From: Cognatitamlana onchidii
Lineage (GTDB): Bacteria > Bacteroidota > Bacteroidia > Flavobacteriales > Flavobacteriaceae
NCBI RefSeq assembly: GCF_004804355.1
Contig: NZ_SRWZ01000001.1
Location: 186,001 to 250,000, forward strand
DNA length: 64,000 nt
Reading direction: 5' to 3'
The position numbers were made by a program, and so were the translations under genes. Shown one piece after another: positions 17,829 through 26,301 of the stretch (the stretch's first letter is position 1; each line of letters opens with the position of its first letter). The notes under the pieces were generated by a model. The model was not told where the DNA came from, did no database searches, and saw only the letters and a program-made list of their open reading frames with translations.

Positions 17829-18608
17829 ATGGCTAAAAAGAAAGAAGTAACTGTTGAAGAGCGCTTAAGAGCTTTATACGATTTACAACTCATCGATTCT
17901 CGTATAGATGAAATAAGAAATGTTCGCGGAGAACTTCCTTTAGAAGTTCGTGATTTAGAGGATGAAGTTGCTGGATTAAACATAAGACTAGAAAAACTGG
18001 TTGCTAACTTGGAAGTAATAGATAATGATATTGCTGGAAAAAAGAATTTGATTGAAGAATCAAAAGCTTTAATGAAAAAATATGCCGAACAGCAAAAAAA
18101 TGTTAGAAACAACAGAGAATATAATTCTTTGACTAAAGAAATTGAATTTCAAGAGTTAGAAATAGAGTTAGCTGAAAAGCATATTAAAGAATTTAAAGCT
18201 CAGATTGAGCAGAAGAAAGAAGTTATTTCTGAGACCAAAGAGCGTTTAAAAGAACGTGAAAATCACTTAAAGCACAAAAAAGGTGAACTTGATGCTATAT
18301 TAGCGGAAACCGAAAAGGAAGAGCAAGCTTTGCTTGAAAAATCGGAGGAATACAAGAGACAAATCGAAGAACGCTTAGTCTCTGCCTATACAAGAATAAG
18401 AACCAACGTAAAGAACGGATTAGCAGTAGTACCTATTGAAAGAGGAGCTTCAGGAGGTTCTTTCTTTACCATCCCACCACAAATACAGGTTGAAATTGCT
18501 TCTCGTAAAAAAGTAATTACAGACGAGCATAGTGGAAGAATTTTAGTGGATGCCGTTTTAGCTGAAGAACAAAAAGAAAAAATGGAAAAACTTTTTTCAA
18601 AACTTTAA
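17829..18608 (+). CDS. Coiled-coil protein of the C4 zinc-ribbon (CdsZ-like) family, without the cysteines
   Basis: 259-residue protein made of a long antiparallel coiled coil (about 10-185) and a C-terminal domain that aligns well with the C4-type zinc-ribbon family (VVPIERGASGG, then IPPQIQ and HSGRILVD). In typical members the ribbon reads CGGC and CEHC. Here the four positions are S208, S211, D232 and S235, so zinc cannot be bound in the usual way. The rest of the domain is conserved, which argues against decay. Family members have been linked to ribosome or RNA functions and sit next to Nif3 genes; the role here is unknown. A terminator follows. Confidence 0.85.
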   Translation: MAKKKEVTVEERLRALYDLQLIDSRIDEIRNVRGELPLEVRDLEDEVAGLNIRLEKLVANLEVIDNDIAGKKNLIEESKALMKKYAEQQKNVRNNREYNSLTKEIEFQELEIELAEKHIKEFKAQIEQKKEVISETKERLKERENHLKHKKGELDAILAETEKEEQALLEKSEEYKRQIEERLVSAYTRIRTNVKNGLAVVPIERGASGGSFFTIPPQIQVEIASRKKVITDEHSGRILVDAVLAEEQKEKMEKLFSKL

Positions 18609-18629
18609 TCCATTTTAATCATAAAGATT

Positions 18630-18658
18630 AAGCCTCCATTTATTGGGGGCTTTTTTTG
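18630..18658 (+). terminator. Intrinsic terminator of the Nif3/zinc-ribbon operon
   Basis: Stem AAGCCTCC (18630-18637) with GGGGGCTT (18645-18652), including one G-U pair, followed by a T-run. Confidence 0.8.
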
Positions 18659-18767
18659 TGATAAATTTTTTACCATACTATTAAGGTTTTAAGTTTTTAT
18701 TCGTCTACTATCAAGTAAGACTTTAATAAAATTACCTTTAATTAGGAAATGAAACCTATTATTTCAA

Positions 18768-19421
18768 ATGAAAAAGCTAATACCATTATTGATCGTAACC
18801 ATTCTGTTTAGTTGTCACAATACGGCTCAAGTGAGCTCAAAACAACAAGCAGTTATAACAGCGCAGCCTGTTGAAGTACCCATAAAAGAAGGAAAAGCCC
18901 GAGCCTATTTTGCAAGTGGTTGTTTTTGGTGTGTTGAAGCCATTTACGAAAGCGTAAAAGGCGTTGAAGAATCCATATCAGGGTATTCTGGTGGCTACAC
19001 TAATAACCCCACTTATAAGGCTAGCAATACAGGGAAAACTGGACATGCCGAAGCCGTTGAAATTATTTACGATCCTAAAGTTGTAAGTTTTGAAACCTTG
19101 GTGAATGTATATTTTGCCTCTCAAAACGTGACTCAAGTCAACGGGCAAGGTAACGACAAAGGCTCGCAATACCGTTCTATCATTTTTTATCAAAACGAAA
19201 ACCAAAAAGCCATCATTTTAAAAAAGAAGGACTCATTGGAAAAGACTTTAAAAATAAAGGTAGCGGCAGAAGTTTATCCCTTTCAAAAGTTCTGGATTGC
19301 TGAAGATTATCACCAAGATTTTGAAAAACGCAACCCCAATCATCCATATATTCAGAATGTATCCATTCCGAGATTAAATAGATTTAAGTCTAAGTTCCCA
19401 AAAGAGTTTTTAAAACATTAA
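18768..19421 (+). CDS. msrA: Peptide-methionine (S)-S-oxide reductase, lipoprotein form
   Basis: Repairs methionine S-sulfoxide in oxidised proteins. The 217-residue chain starts with a lipoprotein signal (TILFSC, lipidated C16), placing it in the periplasm or on a membrane face rather than in the cytoplasm. The MsrA domain follows, with the catalytic motif GCFWCVEA (C52, recycling-type C55), SGYSGG, GHAEAVE and the C-terminal YHQDFEKRNP. A single gene with no adjacent msrB. As an exported enzyme it probably protects envelope proteins from oxidants and draws electrons from a periplasmic thiol carrier. Confidence 0.94.
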   Translation: MKKLIPLLIVTILFSCHNTAQVSSKQQAVITAQPVEVPIKEGKARAYFASGCFWCVEAIYESVKGVEESISGYSGGYTNNPTYKASNTGKTGHAEAVEIIYDPKVVSFETLVNVYFASQNVTQVNGQGNDKGSQYRSIIFYQNENQKAIILKKKDSLEKTLKIKVAAEVYPFQKFWIAEDYHQDFEKRNPNHPYIQNVSIPRLNRFKSKFPKEFLKH

Positions 19422-19435
19422 ATATTTAAAAACAC

Positions 19436-19468
19436 AAACCCTTACTATGTTAAAAATAGTAAGGGTTT
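19436..19468 (+). terminator. Hairpin terminator after msrA
   Basis: A perfect 13-base inverted repeat (AAACCCTTACTAT at 19436-19448 and its complement at 19456-19468) with a 7-base loop. The T-run after it is short, so strength is uncertain. The convergent gene at 19535 may also use it. Confidence 0.65.
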
Positions 19469-19534
19469 AACGTTTATAATATATCAGCCTATTTCGAAAA
19501 AAAGAATAATATAAATCTAAGAATAAAAGAGGGC

Positions 19535-19966
19535 TTACAATTTCATAGTAACCCCTAAGGCTCCAGCTGTTCCTTGGGTACTGCCTCCACCAAACTCTAA
19601 GAAAATACCCCATTTATCATTCCAAAACCATCTTCCACCAACATGGAGTCCTATGTCAAATCCACTACTATCATTTCCGTCTCCAATATGTATGGCATAT
19701 CCTGCGCCAGCTCCACCATAAACATCCCAGGCCTCATCTGTTAAACCAAAGATATTATCAAAATAATAATTTGCTCGAACAGCTAAGGTTAACCAATCCA
19801 AATTAAGATTAGTTCCAGCACCAGGAGCAATTGTAATATCATTATGCACTGGAATCTCATAGTTTACTCCTACAAAACCAAAGTTAAGCTCACTTCTGGC
19901 TTGACCAAAAACATGAGTAGAAAGGCACATAATTAGTAGTGCTGTAAAAAAAAGTGTTTTCTTCAT
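19535..19966 (-). CDS. Small outer-membrane beta-barrel-like protein
   Basis: 143-residue exported protein. A signal peptide (1-22, ending HVFGQA) is followed by alternating hydrophobic/polar strands rich in glycine and aromatic residues (WLTLAVRANYYFDN, WDVYGGAGAGYAIHIG, FDIGLHVGGRWFW, WGIFLEFGGG), the pattern of an eight-strand barrel. The last residue is a leucine rather than the preferred phenylalanine. No family name can be assigned with confidence; it could be a small porin-like or OmpA/OmpW-like barrel. It is a single gene downstream of a convergent msrA. Confidence 0.65.
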   Translation of the reverse strand: MKKTLFFTALLIMCLSTHVFGQARSELNFGFVGVNYEIPVHNDITIAPGAGTNLNLDWLTLAVRANYYFDNIFGLTDEAWDVYGGAGAGYAIHIGDGNDSSGFDIGLHVGGRWFWNDKWGIFLEFGGGSTQGTAGALGVTMKL

Positions 19967-20060
19967 AATTAATAAGTTTTTATGGTTGTAATGTTTAATC
20001 TAATTTACAATTTATTTCTAAGCTACAACTATTTTATACTTCTAATCTGATGCTTTTTAC

Positions 20061-20867
20061 CTAAGGTTTAGTTGCTTTAATTTCAAAAATTAAAGGATAC
20101 AACTTATCCTTTGTTATATACATACCCGACTGTGTCCTTATTAAATTAGGCAGAACATTATAGGGACTTTCGTTATGTTCCCTCAAAAATTCGATTCGCA
20201 GACCTGCTTCGCTTAAAGCTGAAATTATTTCACCCAAACCATGATTCCAGGTATACTCTTTACTCATAATTTTTGAACTTTCATCTGCATAAGTTCCTTC
20301 ATATGCTTCATAAATAACATCTTTTTGCATGTAGCCGTATTTTAACTTTGGTACATTTTCTAAATAATCAAACATCCATACTATCGGATGAAATTCTGCC
20401 ATAAAAAAAACACCCCCTGGTTTTAAACACTCAGCAATCATTTGTCCCCAAGGCTCTAAATCTGGCAACCATCCTATTACACCGTAACTAGTAAAAACAA
20501 TATCGAAAGTCTCTTTTATAACACTAGACGTATCTAAAACATTACAACAAATAAACTTGGCATCTAAATTCAATTCCTTATTTAATTGTTTAGCGAAAAC
20601 AATACCTTCATCACTCAAATCTACACCCGTGCATTTAGCACCTAACCTACTCCAACTTAATGTATCTTGTCCAAAATGACATTGCAAATGCAATAATGAT
20701 TTCCCTGAAACATCGCCTAAAGTGGCCAATTCATAAGGCATTAGAGACGATTTACCGTTCATAAAAGATTCTAAACTATACATATCACTTTTTGCATGCA
20801 CTTTCACCTTAGCATTCCAAGTGGCTTTATTAGTTTCAAAATAATTATCGTTATTAGTCATTTTCAA
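20061..20867 (-). CDS. Class I SAM-dependent methyltransferase
   Basis: Cytoplasmic methyltransferase of 268 residues with a Rossmann-like SAM domain. Motif I reads LLHLQCHFGQDTLSW at about 54-68 (the glycine-rich loop is CHFGQDT), motif II GVDLSDEGI, and a post-I acidic strand IVFTSYGVIGWL near 125-136. The substrate is not evident; the region after residue 150 (FFMAEFHPIVWMFDY, KEYTWNHG) is typical of an uncharacterised Methyltransf_11/25 subgroup common in Bacteroidota. It starts only 26 bases from the divergent lipoprotein gene, so the two promoters must overlap each other or coding sequence. Confidence 0.85.
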   Translation of the reverse strand: MKMTNNDNYFETNKATWNAKVKVHAKSDMYSLESFMNGKSSLMPYELATLGDVSGKSLLHLQCHFGQDTLSWSRLGAKCTGVDLSDEGIVFAKQLNKELNLDAKFICCNVLDTSSVIKETFDIVFTSYGVIGWLPDLEPWGQMIAECLKPGGVFFMAEFHPIVWMFDYLENVPKLKYGYMQKDVIYEAYEGTYADESSKIMSKEYTWNHGLGEIISALSEAGLRIEFLREHNESPYNVLPNLIRTQSGMYITKDKLYPLIFEIKATKP

Positions 20868-20871
20868 GTAA

Positions 20872-20879
20872 TATCTTTG
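20872..20879 (+). promoter_or_regulatory. Putative -7 promoter box of the lipoprotein gene at 20894
   Basis: TATCTTTG lies in a 26-base divergent gap, ending 14 bases before the lipoprotein ATG. Any upstream -33 element would lie inside the methyltransferase coding region, and the mRNA leader would be only a few bases long. Confidence 0.42.
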
Positions 20880-20893
20880 TTAAAATCTAAATT

Positions 20894-21541
20894 ATGAAAA
20901 AACTTCTTTACTCCTTTTGCTTCCTTACAATAATAACAAGTTGCAAACAAAAGCAAGCTTCTAAAATTCTTATAAATAAGCTCTCTACAGAAGAAAAAAT
21001 AGCCAATGCACATGGTTTTGAAAACTGGAAAAACGTTTCTGAAATTCAATTTACTTTCAACAAAAAAAGGAATTGGATATGGCAACCAAAAACTGATGAT
21101 GTAACGTTAATAACAGAAACGGACACTATAAACTACAACAGAAAATCAATAGACAGTCTATCCAAAAAAACAGACCGCGCTTTTACAAACGATAAATTTT
21201 GGTTATTAATTCCATTTCAGTTGGTTTGGGATGCTGGAACAACAATTTCGGAACCTATTAAAGAGATAGCTCCTATTAGTAAAACTGAAATGAATAAAAT
21301 TACCCTTTTGTATGGCTCGGAAGGAGGCTATACACCGGGTGATGCTTACGACATTTATTTTGACGACACTTATACTATTAAAGAATGGGGCTTTAGAAAA
21401 GGAAATAAGCCAAAAGCTGGATTAATAAACACCTTTGAAAACTACAAGGATTTTAACGGTATAAAAATTGCTCAAGATCATAAAAGAAACAAAGGCGACT
21501 GGAATTTGACGCTTACCGATATTAGCGTTAAGACAAATTAA
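20894..21541 (+). CDS. Putative lipoprotein, uncharacterised
   Basis: 215 residues with a lipoprotein signal (LTIITSC, lipidated C17). The mature region has recurring beta-strand text with aromatic residues (IQFTFNKKRNWIWQPKTDD, FWLLIPFQLVWDAG, YDIYFDDTYTIKEWGFRKG). It resembles the DUF6503-type lipoproteins of Flavobacteriaceae, whose members have IANAHGFENW-like openings, but I am not certain of that family. No catalytic motif is seen. Probably attached to the outer membrane facing the periplasm. It is monocistronic, ends at a hairpin terminator, and is divergent from the methyltransferase. Confidence 0.72.
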   Translation: MKKLLYSFCFLTIITSCKQKQASKILINKLSTEEKIANAHGFENWKNVSEIQFTFNKKRNWIWQPKTDDVTLITETDTINYNRKSIDSLSKKTDRAFTNDKFWLLIPFQLVWDAGTTISEPIKEIAPISKTEMNKITLLYGSEGGYTPGDAYDIYFDDTYTIKEWGFRKGNKPKAGLINTFENYKDFNGIKIAQDHKRNKGDWNLTLTDISVKTN

Positions 21542-21641
21542 ATTTTTTTAACTCTAACCGTAAGTAAAACATCTAAATACTGACCCATTATCGTATATAA
21601 AGTATAGTAGTATTTTCCGCGTTATGCGTCTATATATATTT

Positions 21642-21677
21642 AAAGTGCTTAAATCAATGGTTTAAGCACTTTGTTTT
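21642..21677. terminator. Terminator between the lipoprotein and ferredoxin/CDGSH genes
   Basis: A perfect 12-base inverted repeat (AAAGTGCTTAAA, 21642-21653 and 21661-21672) with a 7-base loop. On the plus strand it is followed by GTTTTT. It can serve both convergent genes, more strongly the plus-strand lipoprotein gene. Confidence 0.75.
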
Positions 21678-21678
21678 T

Positions 21679-22098
21679 CTAGCCAATAAATTGTGATTTT
21701 ACATGAGACCCGTCGCAATAAGGCTTATTGTGGGAAGCTCCGCACCTACAAAAGGCGGTGGTTTTATTTTTTATTTCTGAAGTGCCGTCCTTATTTACCA
21801 CATTCAACGTACCGTAAACTAACAACGGACCATTTTCTAGAACTTCAACTTTCGTATCTAAAGTAGCGGCCGAATGATCTTCTTTGTTATTCATATAAAA
21901 GCTTAAGGCTCCAGAAGGACACTGTTTCACTTGATTAATTAAATCTTCTGTTTCAGCCTTATCAATTCTAATCCAAGGTCTTACTTTGGGTCTAAACACG
22001 TTTGGGAGCCCTTTTACACAAATTCCTGAGTGAATACATGATGCTGCCTCCCAAACAATAGTAACCTCTCCATTAGTATATTCTTTTACTTTCCCCAT
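21679..22098 (-). CDS. Fused divergent ferredoxin (Fer4_19) and CDGSH iron-sulfur protein
   Basis: 139 residues with two iron-sulfur modules. The N-terminal half is a divergent mono-cluster ferredoxin with C21, C27 and C60 (SCIHSGICVKGLPNVF, then QCPSGALSF). The C-terminal half is a CDGSH domain with C117, C119, C128 and H132 (FCRCGASHNKPYCDGSH), which binds a 2Fe-2S cluster with three cysteines and one histidine. The first module shows only three cysteines, as is common in this family. The protein probably moves electrons or clusters in the cytoplasm; the partner is unknown. Single gene between two terminator and promoter regions. Confidence 0.9.
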   Translation of the reverse strand: MGKVKEYTNGEVTIVWEAASCIHSGICVKGLPNVFRPKVRPWIRIDKAETEDLINQVKQCPSGALSFYMNNKEDHSAATLDTKVEVLENGPLLVYGTLNVVNKDGTSEIKNKTTAFCRCGASHNKPYCDGSHVKSQFIG

Positions 22099-22181
22099 AA
22101 TTTGAAGTTTTTACTAAATATACGAAAAAATCCGCCTCGAAATCTTATGTTTTCACTCATAAGTTCTAAGTTTATATTGTT

Positions 22182-22189
22182 TATTTTTG
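22182..22189 (+). promoter_or_regulatory. Putative -7 promoter box of the kynurenine cluster
   Basis: TATTTTTG fits TAnnTTTG and ends 24 bases before the TTG start of kynU. It may drive kynU-kmo and, by read-through, the genes behind them. Confidence 0.45.
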
Positions 22190-22213
22190 TTAGAAACCGA
22201 AAACTAAATCACC

Positions 22214-23485
22214 TTGTCTAATTATAAATCTGGACTTGAATACGCCCTAGAGCAAGATCTAAATGACCCATTAAAAGCATACAGAAATCTATTTCATATA
22301 CCAAAGAACGAACGTGGTAACGAATGGATTTATATGACGGGTAACTCATTGGGGCTTCAGCCTAAAAGCACAAAAAAATATATCAATCAAGAATTAGGCG
22401 ACTGGGCAAATCTGGGTGTTGAAGGACATACCCAAGGTAAAACACCATGGCTTCCTTACCATGAATTTTTAACCAAATCTATGGCAAAAATTGTAGGGGC
22501 CAAACCTATAGAAGTCGTTGTTATGAATACCCTTACGGTAAACCTCCATCTCATGATGGTATCCTTTTACCAACCTACCAAATCGCGTTATAAAATACTT
22601 ATTGAAAGTGATGCCTTTCCTTCCGATAAGTACGCTGTTGAATCTCAACTACGTCATCACGGCTTTAATGATAAGGAAGGTGTTGTTTTATGGAAACCCA
22701 GAAAAAACGAAACCTTACTCCGATATGATGATTTAGAAGATATTCTTGAAAAACAGGGGAATGAAATCGCCTTAATCATGATAGGTGGCGTAAATTATTA
22801 CACTGGCCAGTTTTTTGATTTGAAACGAATTTCCAAACTTGGACATGACAAAGGTTGTGTTGTTGGTTTTGATTGTGCTCATGGCGCTGGGAATGTTAAA
22901 CTTAATTTACATGATTCTGGAGCGGATTTTGCTGTTTGGTGTACCTATAAATATTTAAACGCTGGTCCTGGCAGTTTAGCAGGATGTTTTATTCATGAAC
23001 GGCATGCTCACAATAAAAACCTAAACCGATTTACAGGATGGTGGAGCCATAATAAGAATACGCGATTTAATATGCGAGATGAATTTGACCAACTTCCCGG
23101 CGCTGAAGGCTGGCAATTAAGCAACCCCCCTATTCTATCTCTAGCAGCCATAAAAGCCTCATTAGACATGTTCGAAGAAGTTGGAATGGACAACCTTGTG
23201 GTTAAATCGAAAAAACTAACTGGCTATTTTGAATTTCTGCTAAAAAATCTTGGGGAAGATATTGTCAAAATTATTACTCCAAACGATGTAAACCAACGAG
23301 GGTGCCAACTCTCTATTCAGGTTAAACGTAACAATAAAGCGTTACACGATAAATTAAACAGTCAAGGCTTTATTAGTGACTGGAGAGAACCTGATGTGAT
23401 TAGGTGCGCCCCAGTACCACTGTATAATACATTTGAAGACGTCTATAAATTTGTGGAAAAACTAAAAGCTATTATAAATGAATAA
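22214..23485 (+). CDS. kynU: Kynureninase
   Basis: PLP enzyme that cleaves kynurenine or 3-hydroxykynurenine to (3-hydroxy)anthranilate and alanine. 423 residues, the normal length. Conserved features include MTGNSLGLQP (41-50), the SDAFPSDKYA region, GFDCAHGAGNV with the PLP-binding aspartate, the Schiff-base lysine in CTYKYLNAGPG (K246), and GWWSHN. Translation begins at TTG (SNYKSGLEYAL follows). It overlaps kmo by 8 bases, so the two enzymes are made together, which favours 3-hydroxykynurenine as the substrate in this organism. Confidence 0.96.
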   Translation: MSNYKSGLEYALEQDLNDPLKAYRNLFHIPKNERGNEWIYMTGNSLGLQPKSTKKYINQELGDWANLGVEGHTQGKTPWLPYHEFLTKSMAKIVGAKPIEVVVMNTLTVNLHLMMVSFYQPTKSRYKILIESDAFPSDKYAVESQLRHHGFNDKEGVVLWKPRKNETLLRYDDLEDILEKQGNEIALIMIGGVNYYTGQFFDLKRISKLGHDKGCVVGFDCAHGAGNVKLNLHDSGADFAVWCTYKYLNAGPGSLAGCFIHERHAHNKNLNRFTGWWSHNKNTRFNMRDEFDQLPGAEGWQLSNPPILSLAAIKASLDMFEEVGMDNLVVKSKKLTGYFEFLLKNLGEDIVKIITPNDVNQRGCQLSIQVKRNNKALHDKLNSQGFISDWREPDVIRCAPVPLYNTFEDVYKFVEKLKAIINE

Positions 23486-24881
23486 ACAACAAAACGTTCT
23501 CATTATTGGTGCTGGGCTTTGCGGAAGCCTTTTAGCGCTTAGATTAGGTCAAAGAGGCTATAACGTAAACGTTTATGAAAAAAGACCTGATCTACGAAAG
23601 GTAAATATAAGTTCAGGACGCTCGATAAATTTAGCATTTTCAAATAGAGGCCTGAAAGCTATGAAATTAGTGGGATTACAAGATTTGGTTACTAAGCTAT
23701 GTATTCCCATGCATGGAAGAATGATTCATGATAGTCATGGAAATGTATTTCTATCCAATTACAGCGGAAGATCGAATGAGTATATTAACTCTGTTTCTCG
23801 GGAAGGCCTTAACGCACTTCTTTTAAATGAAGCTGAAAAACATGAGAATGTAAATCTATTTTTCAATAAAAAATGTAAATCTGTAGACTTTCAAAAAACA
23901 ACCGCATTATTCAAGGACTATGGTAGTAAAAACGAATTTATTGAAGATGCCGATGTTATTATCGCAACCGATGGAGCAGGATCCGTTATGAGGAAAAGTT
24001 ATTATTTGGGAAAGAAGTTTTTATTTAGTTTTTCTCAACAGTATTTAACTCATGGTTATAAAGAGCTGTGTATTCTTCCAAAAGAAAATGGTGATTTTAG
24101 AATTGAAAAAAACGCACTTCATATATGGCCAAGAGGCAGTTTTATGCTCATTGCACTGCCAAATTTAGATGGTAGTTTTACCGTTACACTTTTCTTGAGT
24201 TTTGATGAAGGCAACTACAATTTTAACAATCTAAAATCAGAAGATGCCGTCTTGGAGTTTTTTCAGAAAGAATTTCCAGATGCCCTAGCCCTGATGCCAA
24301 ATTTAATTGATGATTTTTTCAACAACCCAACCTCTCCTTTGGGAACTATAAAATGTAACCCTTGGCATTATAAAGGGAATACCCTTTTAATGGGTGATGC
24401 CGCTCATGCCATAGTTCCTTTTTATGGCCAAGGCATGAACGCCTCTTTTGAAGATGTGGTAGAGTTTGATAAGGTATTAGACCAGAATTTAGGTAATTGG
24501 GAAGCAACCTTTAAGACATACGAGGCTACCAGGAAAAAAGATACTAATGCTATTGCTGATTTAGCTATTGATAATTTTCATGAGATGAAAGACCATGTTG
24601 CTAACCCCATTTTTATTGAAAAGCGCAAACTTGAAATGGCTCTAGAAAACCAATTCCCAACAAAATATGCATCAAAGTATTCTATGGTCACATTCAATGA
24701 AAATATGGGATATAACGAGGCGATGCTAAAAGGAAGAGCACAGGATAAAGCAATAATAAACCTATTATCTCAAAATAACTTTAATTTAGAAGACGATTTA
24801 GAGTTAACTCTTAATAAAATAAATCAAGAAACCGAAACCATTCTTGAAGAAGATAGAATTGCTGGTTTTAAACATGATTAG
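23478..24881 (+). CDS. kmo: Kynurenine 3-monooxygenase
   Basis: FAD- and NADPH-dependent hydroxylase that converts kynurenine to 3-hydroxykynurenine. The 467-residue chain begins with the Rossmann motif IIGAGLCGSLLALRLG (9-24) and continues with SSGRSINLAFSNRG, the DG motif region (ATDGAGSVMRKSY), and the FAD-ribityl motif MGDAAHAIVPFYGQGMN. The C-terminal region (EMKDHV onward) is the helical part that anchors eukaryotic enzymes and is soluble in bacterial ones. It precedes KynU in the pathway although the gene order is kynU-kmo. Confidence 0.96.
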   Translation: MNKQQNVLIIGAGLCGSLLALRLGQRGYNVNVYEKRPDLRKVNISSGRSINLAFSNRGLKAMKLVGLQDLVTKLCIPMHGRMIHDSHGNVFLSNYSGRSNEYINSVSREGLNALLLNEAEKHENVNLFFNKKCKSVDFQKTTALFKDYGSKNEFIEDADVIIATDGAGSVMRKSYYLGKKFLFSFSQQYLTHGYKELCILPKENGDFRIEKNALHIWPRGSFMLIALPNLDGSFTVTLFLSFDEGNYNFNNLKSEDAVLEFFQKEFPDALALMPNLIDDFFNNPTSPLGTIKCNPWHYKGNTLLMGDAAHAIVPFYGQGMNASFEDVVEFDKVLDQNLGNWEATFKTYEATRKKDTNAIADLAIDNFHEMKDHVANPIFIEKRKLEMALENQFPTKYASKYSMVTFNENMGYNEAMLKGRAQDKAIINLLSQNNFNLEDDLELTLNKINQETETILEEDRIAGFKHD

Positions 24882-24928
24882 AAACCTATTTAACCTATTC
24901 TTAAAGTAGAATACAACCATAATGCTTA

Positions 24929-25366
24929 ATGACTGAAATCGCAAAAGGGGTTTATTTTTCATCGGATTATACACAAATGAATTTTGACCTAATTTATGAT
25001 GTTATAAAGAATTCATATTGGGGGAAGTCAAGAACAAAACAACAGCAGTTATTAGCAATGAACAGCAGTATTAATTTTGGCCTTTTCATTAATAAAAAAC
25101 AAGTTGCCTACACCCGAGTTTTAACAGATTATTCTTTTTTTGCATACCTTATGGATGTTTTTGTTGTAAAAAACGAACAAGGAAAAGGATACTCTAAATT
25201 ATTGCTTCAAGCCGTTTTTCAATTCCCAAAATTAAACAACATTGATAAATGGATGCTAGCAACTAAAGACGCTCATAGCCTTTACAATAAGTTTGGATTT
25301 AATACCATAGAGAGCCCTGAAAAACTGATGGAAAAACTAAATACTAAAGCAAAAAAACATATTTGA
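24929..25366 (+). CDS. GNAT family N-acetyltransferase
   Basis: 145-residue acyl-CoA transferase domain. The acetyl-CoA loop is VVKNEQGKGYSKLLLQ at about 81-96, with the Q/RxxGxG/A pattern as EQGKGY. The C-terminal LYNKFGF is the usual last-strand motif. Its substrate is unknown. It lies 47 bases after kmo and 6 bases before the SDR gene inside the kynurenine cluster, so it may act on a tryptophan-derived amine or simply share the transcript. Confidence 0.85.
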   Translation: MTEIAKGVYFSSDYTQMNFDLIYDVIKNSYWGKSRTKQQQLLAMNSSINFGLFINKKQVAYTRVLTDYSFFAYLMDVFVVKNEQGKGYSKLLLQAVFQFPKLNNIDKWMLATKDAHSLYNKFGFNTIESPEKLMEKLNTKAKKHI

Positions 25367-25372
25367 ATAACA

Positions 25373-26155
25373 ATGGATCTTAAACTCAATAATAAAAACG
25401 CACTTGTTTGTGGTAGCACGCAAGGAATTGGAAAAGCAACAGCTTTCACTTTGGCTGCTGAAGGCGTTAATGTTACGCTAGTAGCTAGAAATAGAGAAAA
25501 GCTTAAAGCGGTTTTAGCTGAGTTACCTCAGCACAGAAATCATAGTTATATTGTTGCAGATTTTTCAAATCCTAGAGACCTTCAAGAGCAAGTTATTAAG
25601 TTTATTGAAAAACAGCATGGCTTTCATATTTTAGTAAATAATACGGGAGGCCCAAGAAGTGGCGATATTTTACATGCTAGTCTAGATGAATTTGAAAACG
25701 CCTTTACTAAACACGTTAAATGTAATCATATATTGGCACAAGCTACAATACCCTATATGAAAGATATAGGTTTTGGAAGAATTATTAACATAATTTCAAC
25801 CTCAGTAAAAGAACCTATTCCTGGGCTTGGCGTGAGTAATACCATTAGAGGTGCGGTTGGTAATTGGAGTAAAACTCTTTCTGTTGAAGTCGGGGCTTTT
25901 GGAATTACAGTTAATAACGTTTTACCAGGTTTTACAGATACAGAAAGATTGGCTGAAATTATTGCAATTAAGGCCAAATCTGAAGAAACCAATGAAGATG
26001 AAATGACAGAGATTATGAAAAACTATACACCGGCTAAACGATTTGCTCAGCCAGAAGAAACAGCAAGTTTAATAGCCTATTTAGCAAGTGAATCTGCAGG
26101 ATATATCAACGGTGTAAATATTCCTGTTGATGGTGGCCGAACAAAATCTTTATAA
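25373..26155 (+). CDS. Short-chain dehydrogenase/reductase-like protein with replaced catalytic residues
   Basis: 260-residue SDR fold. The nucleotide-binding motif is CGSTQGIGKA (13-22) and the structural strand is NNTGGPRSG near 89-97. The catalytic serine region is present (IINIISTS), but the expected YxxxK reads SNTIR (at about 162-166), so the tyrosine is serine and the lysine is arginine. A subgroup of SDR-like proteins (the BKR-like type) shares this SNT-R pattern. Activity as an ordinary oxidoreductase is therefore doubtful; it may bind NAD(P) and catalyse something else. It is often found beside kynurenine genes in this phylum, but no step of the pathway needs it. Confidence 0.85.
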   Translation: MDLKLNNKNALVCGSTQGIGKATAFTLAAEGVNVTLVARNREKLKAVLAELPQHRNHSYIVADFSNPRDLQEQVIKFIEKQHGFHILVNNTGGPRSGDILHASLDEFENAFTKHVKCNHILAQATIPYMKDIGFGRIINIISTSVKEPIPGLGVSNTIRGAVGNWSKTLSVEVGAFGITVNNVLPGFTDTERLAEIIAIKAKSEETNEDEMTEIMKNYTPAKRFAQPEETASLIAYLASESAGYINGVNIPVDGGRTKSL

Positions 26156-26301
26156 ATACCATTAATTTTTACAGTTAGCATTTCAGATTAGCAAAACCAG
26201 TTAATCTTTTTTATCTTTAACTATAAAGTTTTTTAAGATAAACCAAACTCAAAGTTTAATTTGAGTGACTCTCTACTGGGGAGATAAACGTATTTTTTTC
26301 T

